This document shows, piece by piece, positions 61,915-64,000 of a stretch of DNA of 64,000 bases (positions are counted from its first letter, which is position 1; every line of letters starts with the position of its first letter). The stretch covers positions 1-64,000 of the forward strand of contig JACKDJ010000016.1 of NCBI GenBank assembly GCA_020633625.1, read 5' to 3'. The stretch comes from Myxococcales bacterium. GTDB taxonomy: Bacteria > Myxococcota_A > Bradymonadia > REDH01. A program made the translations under genes and the position numbers. Under the pieces are notes generated by a model. The model saw nothing but the letters and a program-made list of their open reading frames with translations. It made no database searches and was not told where the DNA came from.

Positions 61915-63327
61915 ATGCGCTTCGACTCGTTCATCTTCCCGCTCTTCTACGTCGCGGTCATCGCGACGTATTGGGCACTGCGCCGATCCATCCGAGCGCA
62001 GAACGCGCTCATCCTCCTCGCCAGCTACGTCTTCTACGGCTGGTGGGACGCCCGCTTCCTCGCGCTCATCGCCCTCTCGACCGCTGTCGACTTCGTCGTC
62101 GCCCGCGCGATTGACAACACCGACGACGAGAGACACCGCAAACGCCTCCTCCTGACCTCGCTCTGGGTCAACCTCGGGCTCCTCGGCGTCTTCAAGTACT
62201 ACGACTTCTTCGTCGGCTCCGCCGTCGAAGCGCTCGCCGGCCTGGGCGTGCAAGCAAACGCGCCCCTCCTCCACATCATCCTCCCCGTCGGGATCTCGTT
62301 CTACACCTTCCAGACACTCAGCTACACGATCGACGTCTACCGGCGCGACTTCCGCGCCGAGCGCGACTGGCTCGCCTTCGCCGGCTACGTCGCGTTCTTC
62401 CCGCAGCTCGTCGCCGGCCCCATCGAGCGCGCCACACGTCTCGTCCCGCAGTTCTCTCAGCCGCGCACCATCGACGTCGACCGCTTCCGATCCGGACTGC
62501 GTCTCCTGATCTTCGGCCTCGTCAAGAAGGTCGCCGTCGCCGACAACATGGCCCCTCTCGCCGACTTCGTCTTCGGCCAGAACCCGGCGACCCTCTCCGG
62601 CCCCATCGTCTTCGCCGGAACCCTCGCCTTCGCGATGCAGATCTACGCCGACTTCAGCGGCTACTCCGACATCGCGCGCGGCACCGCTCGGCTCATGGGC
62701 TTCGAGCTGTGCGTGAACTTCGACCGACCCTACGTCGCGCTAACCCCCAGCGACTTCTGGCGCCGCTGGCACGTCTCGCTCTCGCAGTGGCTGCGCGACT
62801 ACCTCTACGTCCCGCTCGGCGGTAACCGGGGCTCGGTGTCGAAGACCTACCGAAACCTCATGGCCACGATGGTCTTCGGCGGTCTCTGGCACGGCGCCGC
62901 CTGGAACTTCGTCGCGTGGGGCTTCTTCCACGGCCTCATCCTCTGCATCTATCGCGTCGCGCGCGCCGATGACCGCGTCAGACGCGCCACCTCTGCAGGG
63001 CGACTCGTCGCCGGAGTCGTCTTCTTCGCGCTGACCCTCTACGGCTGGCTCCTCTTCCGCGCTCGCTCGCTCGACGACGTCGTCGGCCTGACCGCCGCGC
63101 TCGGGCGCGGCTGGGGAACCTGGGAGCTCGCCACCCCCGTGCTGGCCGTGTGCGCCTACTTCTCCCTGCCTGTCGTCGCACACCACTTCCTCGGCCGGCG
63201 GCTCGTCGGCGAGAAGTGGGCGCCCGCTTCGCCCTGGCTCCAGCGCGCACTGCTCGCCGGGGTCGCCCTCTACGGCCTGACGCACGCCCGCGCGAGCGAG
63301 ACGGCCTTCATCTACTTCCAATTCTGA
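61915..63327 (+). CDS. MBOAT-family O-acyltransferase
   Basis: A 470-residue membrane enzyme of the AlgI/PatA type that moves an acyl group across the inner membrane for polysaccharide acetylation. About ten helices, with SYVFYGWWD, LLGVFKYYDFF, IYADFSGYSDIA and FGGLWHGAAWNF, where His326 is the catalytic residue of the family. The TGA overlaps the ATG of the next gene by one base (TGATG). Together they form the usual MBOAT-SGNH pair of O-acetylation systems. Confidence 0.94.
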   Translation: MRFDSFIFPLFYVAVIATYWALRRSIRAQNALILLASYVFYGWWDARFLALIALSTAVDFVVARAIDNTDDERHRKRLLLTSLWVNLGLLGVFKYYDFFVGSAVEALAGLGVQANAPLLHIILPVGISFYTFQTLSYTIDVYRRDFRAERDWLAFAGYVAFFPQLVAGPIERATRLVPQFSQPRTIDVDRFRSGLRLLIFGLVKKVAVADNMAPLADFVFGQNPATLSGPIVFAGTLAFAMQIYADFSGYSDIARGTARLMGFELCVNFDRPYVALTPSDFWRRWHVSLSQWLRDYLYVPLGGNRGSVSKTYRNLMATMVFGGLWHGAAWNFVAWGFFHGLILCIYRVARADDRVRRATSAGRLVAGVVFFALTLYGWLLFRARSLDDVVGLTAALGRGWGTWELATPVLAVCAYFSLPVVAHHFLGRRLVGEKWAPASPWLQRALLAGVALYGLTHARASETAFIYFQF

Positions 63328-64000
63328 TGCGCGCCGTCTGGAGAGAGGCGGTCGTCTCGGCCGCCGTGGTCGCTGCCATCGTCGGTGCCGTCGATCTCGG
63401 CTTTCGCGCCATCGTCCCGTCGCTGTCGGCCAACTCGCGCACGCTCGCGGCCGCGCCGGCACGCGCCGAGGCGATCCGCGGCTACGCCGACGGTCCGACA
63501 GTGCTCGTCCTCGGCAACTCAATCAGCGGCGAAGGGATCGCCGCAGACCGACTGCAGAACGCCCTCCGCGCGGCCGACGTCGCTGCGCTCGTAGTGCACC
63601 AGCCCGCAGACACCACCGTCGCGCGGGACTGGTACTACGAGCTCACCAACCAGTTCTTTGCGCACGGCGCCGTGCCGGACTTCGTCGTGCTCCCCGTCGG
63701 CGACGCGCACCCACTGACGCGCGTGAACGAGCGCACCGAGGACCTCCTCTTCTCGTTCCTGCGCTGGCACGACCTCCCCCAGCTCTTCAGAATCAGCGAA
63801 CAGGCCGCGCACGACCGGGCGATCGCCAGCGGTCGCGACCCAACACCCCGCACCGAGTTGTTCGAAGACCGCGCCGGCGTCGCCCTCGCGAAAGGCCTCA
63901 CGCTGTACGGTTTTCGCGGCCGCCTCCAGAAGCGGGTCCTCGTGACCGCGGTCCCGCGCTACGAGGAGCTGCGCCTCGCCATGCGCGACGCAAACACCTC
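63327..64000 (+). CDS. SGNH-type hydrolase/acyltransferase-like protein (partial)
   Basis: The gene runs off the window after 224 codons. An N-terminal membrane anchor (about residues 9-30) precedes VLVLGNSISGEGIA, where Ser65 sits in the GNS/GDS position of SGNH enzymes. The phrase PDFVVLPVGDAHPL is consistent with the second strand and conserved loop. It is coupled to the MBOAT gene, so it likely completes acyl transfer to the EPS in the periplasm, as AlgJ or AlgX do for alginate. The C-terminal His-Asp pair is not yet visible. Confidence 0.7.
   Translation, partial: MRAVWREAVVSAAVVAAIVGAVDLGFRAIVPSLSANSRTLAAAPARAEAIRGYADGPTVLVLGNSISGEGIAADRLQNALRAADVAALVVHQPADTTVARDWYYELTNQFFAHGAVPDFVVLPVGDAHPLTRVNERTEDLLFSFLRWHDLPQLFRISEQAAHDRAIASGRDPTPRTELFEDRAGVALAKGLTLYGFRGRLQKRVLVTAVPRYEELRLAMRDANT

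Overview
This window comes from a very GC-rich bacterium. Codon third positions are almost all G or C, and few spacers are AT-rich. The gene content points to Myxococcota or a close relative such as Polyangia or Bradymonadota. It has at least twelve predicted lipoproteins, several with Asp-rich tethers. Cys-rich Myxo-type disulfide repeats and thrombospondin type 3 repeats occur in several proteins. There is a MYXO-CTERM-like tail, a Ser/Thr kinase of PknB type, a ferrochelatase with an internal cysteine cluster, and several large signalling kinases. This assignment is inferred from content only. I annotate 51 protein genes, one cut off at each end. I see no tRNA, rRNA, CRISPR array or insertion sequence. 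No gene-free stretch exceeds about 230 bases.

Layout. 1-2285: end of an exopolysaccharide (EPS) locus (a Wza-like tail and a Wzc-type tyrosine autokinase). 2386-4260: divergent ribF and aroE. 4314-11355 (minus): a housekeeping operon, cdaA-cdaR-glmM-pdxJ-nnr, ending in an unusual fused surface protein. It couples c-di-AMP synthesis, cell-wall amino sugar supply, vitamin B6 synthesis and NAD(P)H repair. 11506-14416: a large Cys-rich lipoprotein and a small zinc-ribbon membrane protein. 14380-17970 (minus): panB-panC-pyrH-hemH. 18116-27607: lipoproteins, a MASE1/CHASE histidine kinase, a Bor-like lipoprotein, a sigma-54 activator with a coupled Hpt protein, two outer-membrane proteins and a CheY-like receiver. 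27604-47038: a surface-protein region. It contains a glycosidase/deacetylase-like lipoprotein, an EGF/pentapeptide lipoprotein, a Ser/Thr kinase, a SixA-like phosphatase, a three-lipoprotein operon ending in a tetra-CXXCH DUF1111 protein, an acyl-CoA ligase, and three von Willebrand A (VWA) lipoproteins. 47186-49508: a hybrid histidine kinase and a DUF1636-like protein.

49511-64000 is a Wzx/Wzy-type EPS locus. The minus-strand operon wza-wze-wzz-wzy-GT-wzx-PPTase is tightly coupled, with 1-4 base overlaps or gaps. It is read from a promoter whose -10 lies inside an inverted repeat. On the plus strand follow a GT4 glycosyltransferase, a small lipoprotein, the priming sugar-phosphate transferase, a STAS protein, an MBOAT O-acyltransferase and the start of an SGNH-type partner. 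Together these could prime, assemble, flip, polymerise, export and O-acylate a polysaccharide.

The most unusual items are these: the paired VWA lipoproteins at 42239-47038, one with a PPC-like domain and disulfide repeats nested inside its VWA fold; the tandem-duplicated diheme lipoprotein; the fused MYXO-CTERM/outer-membrane protein with a possible internal start; and the EPS promoter with an operator-like repeat.
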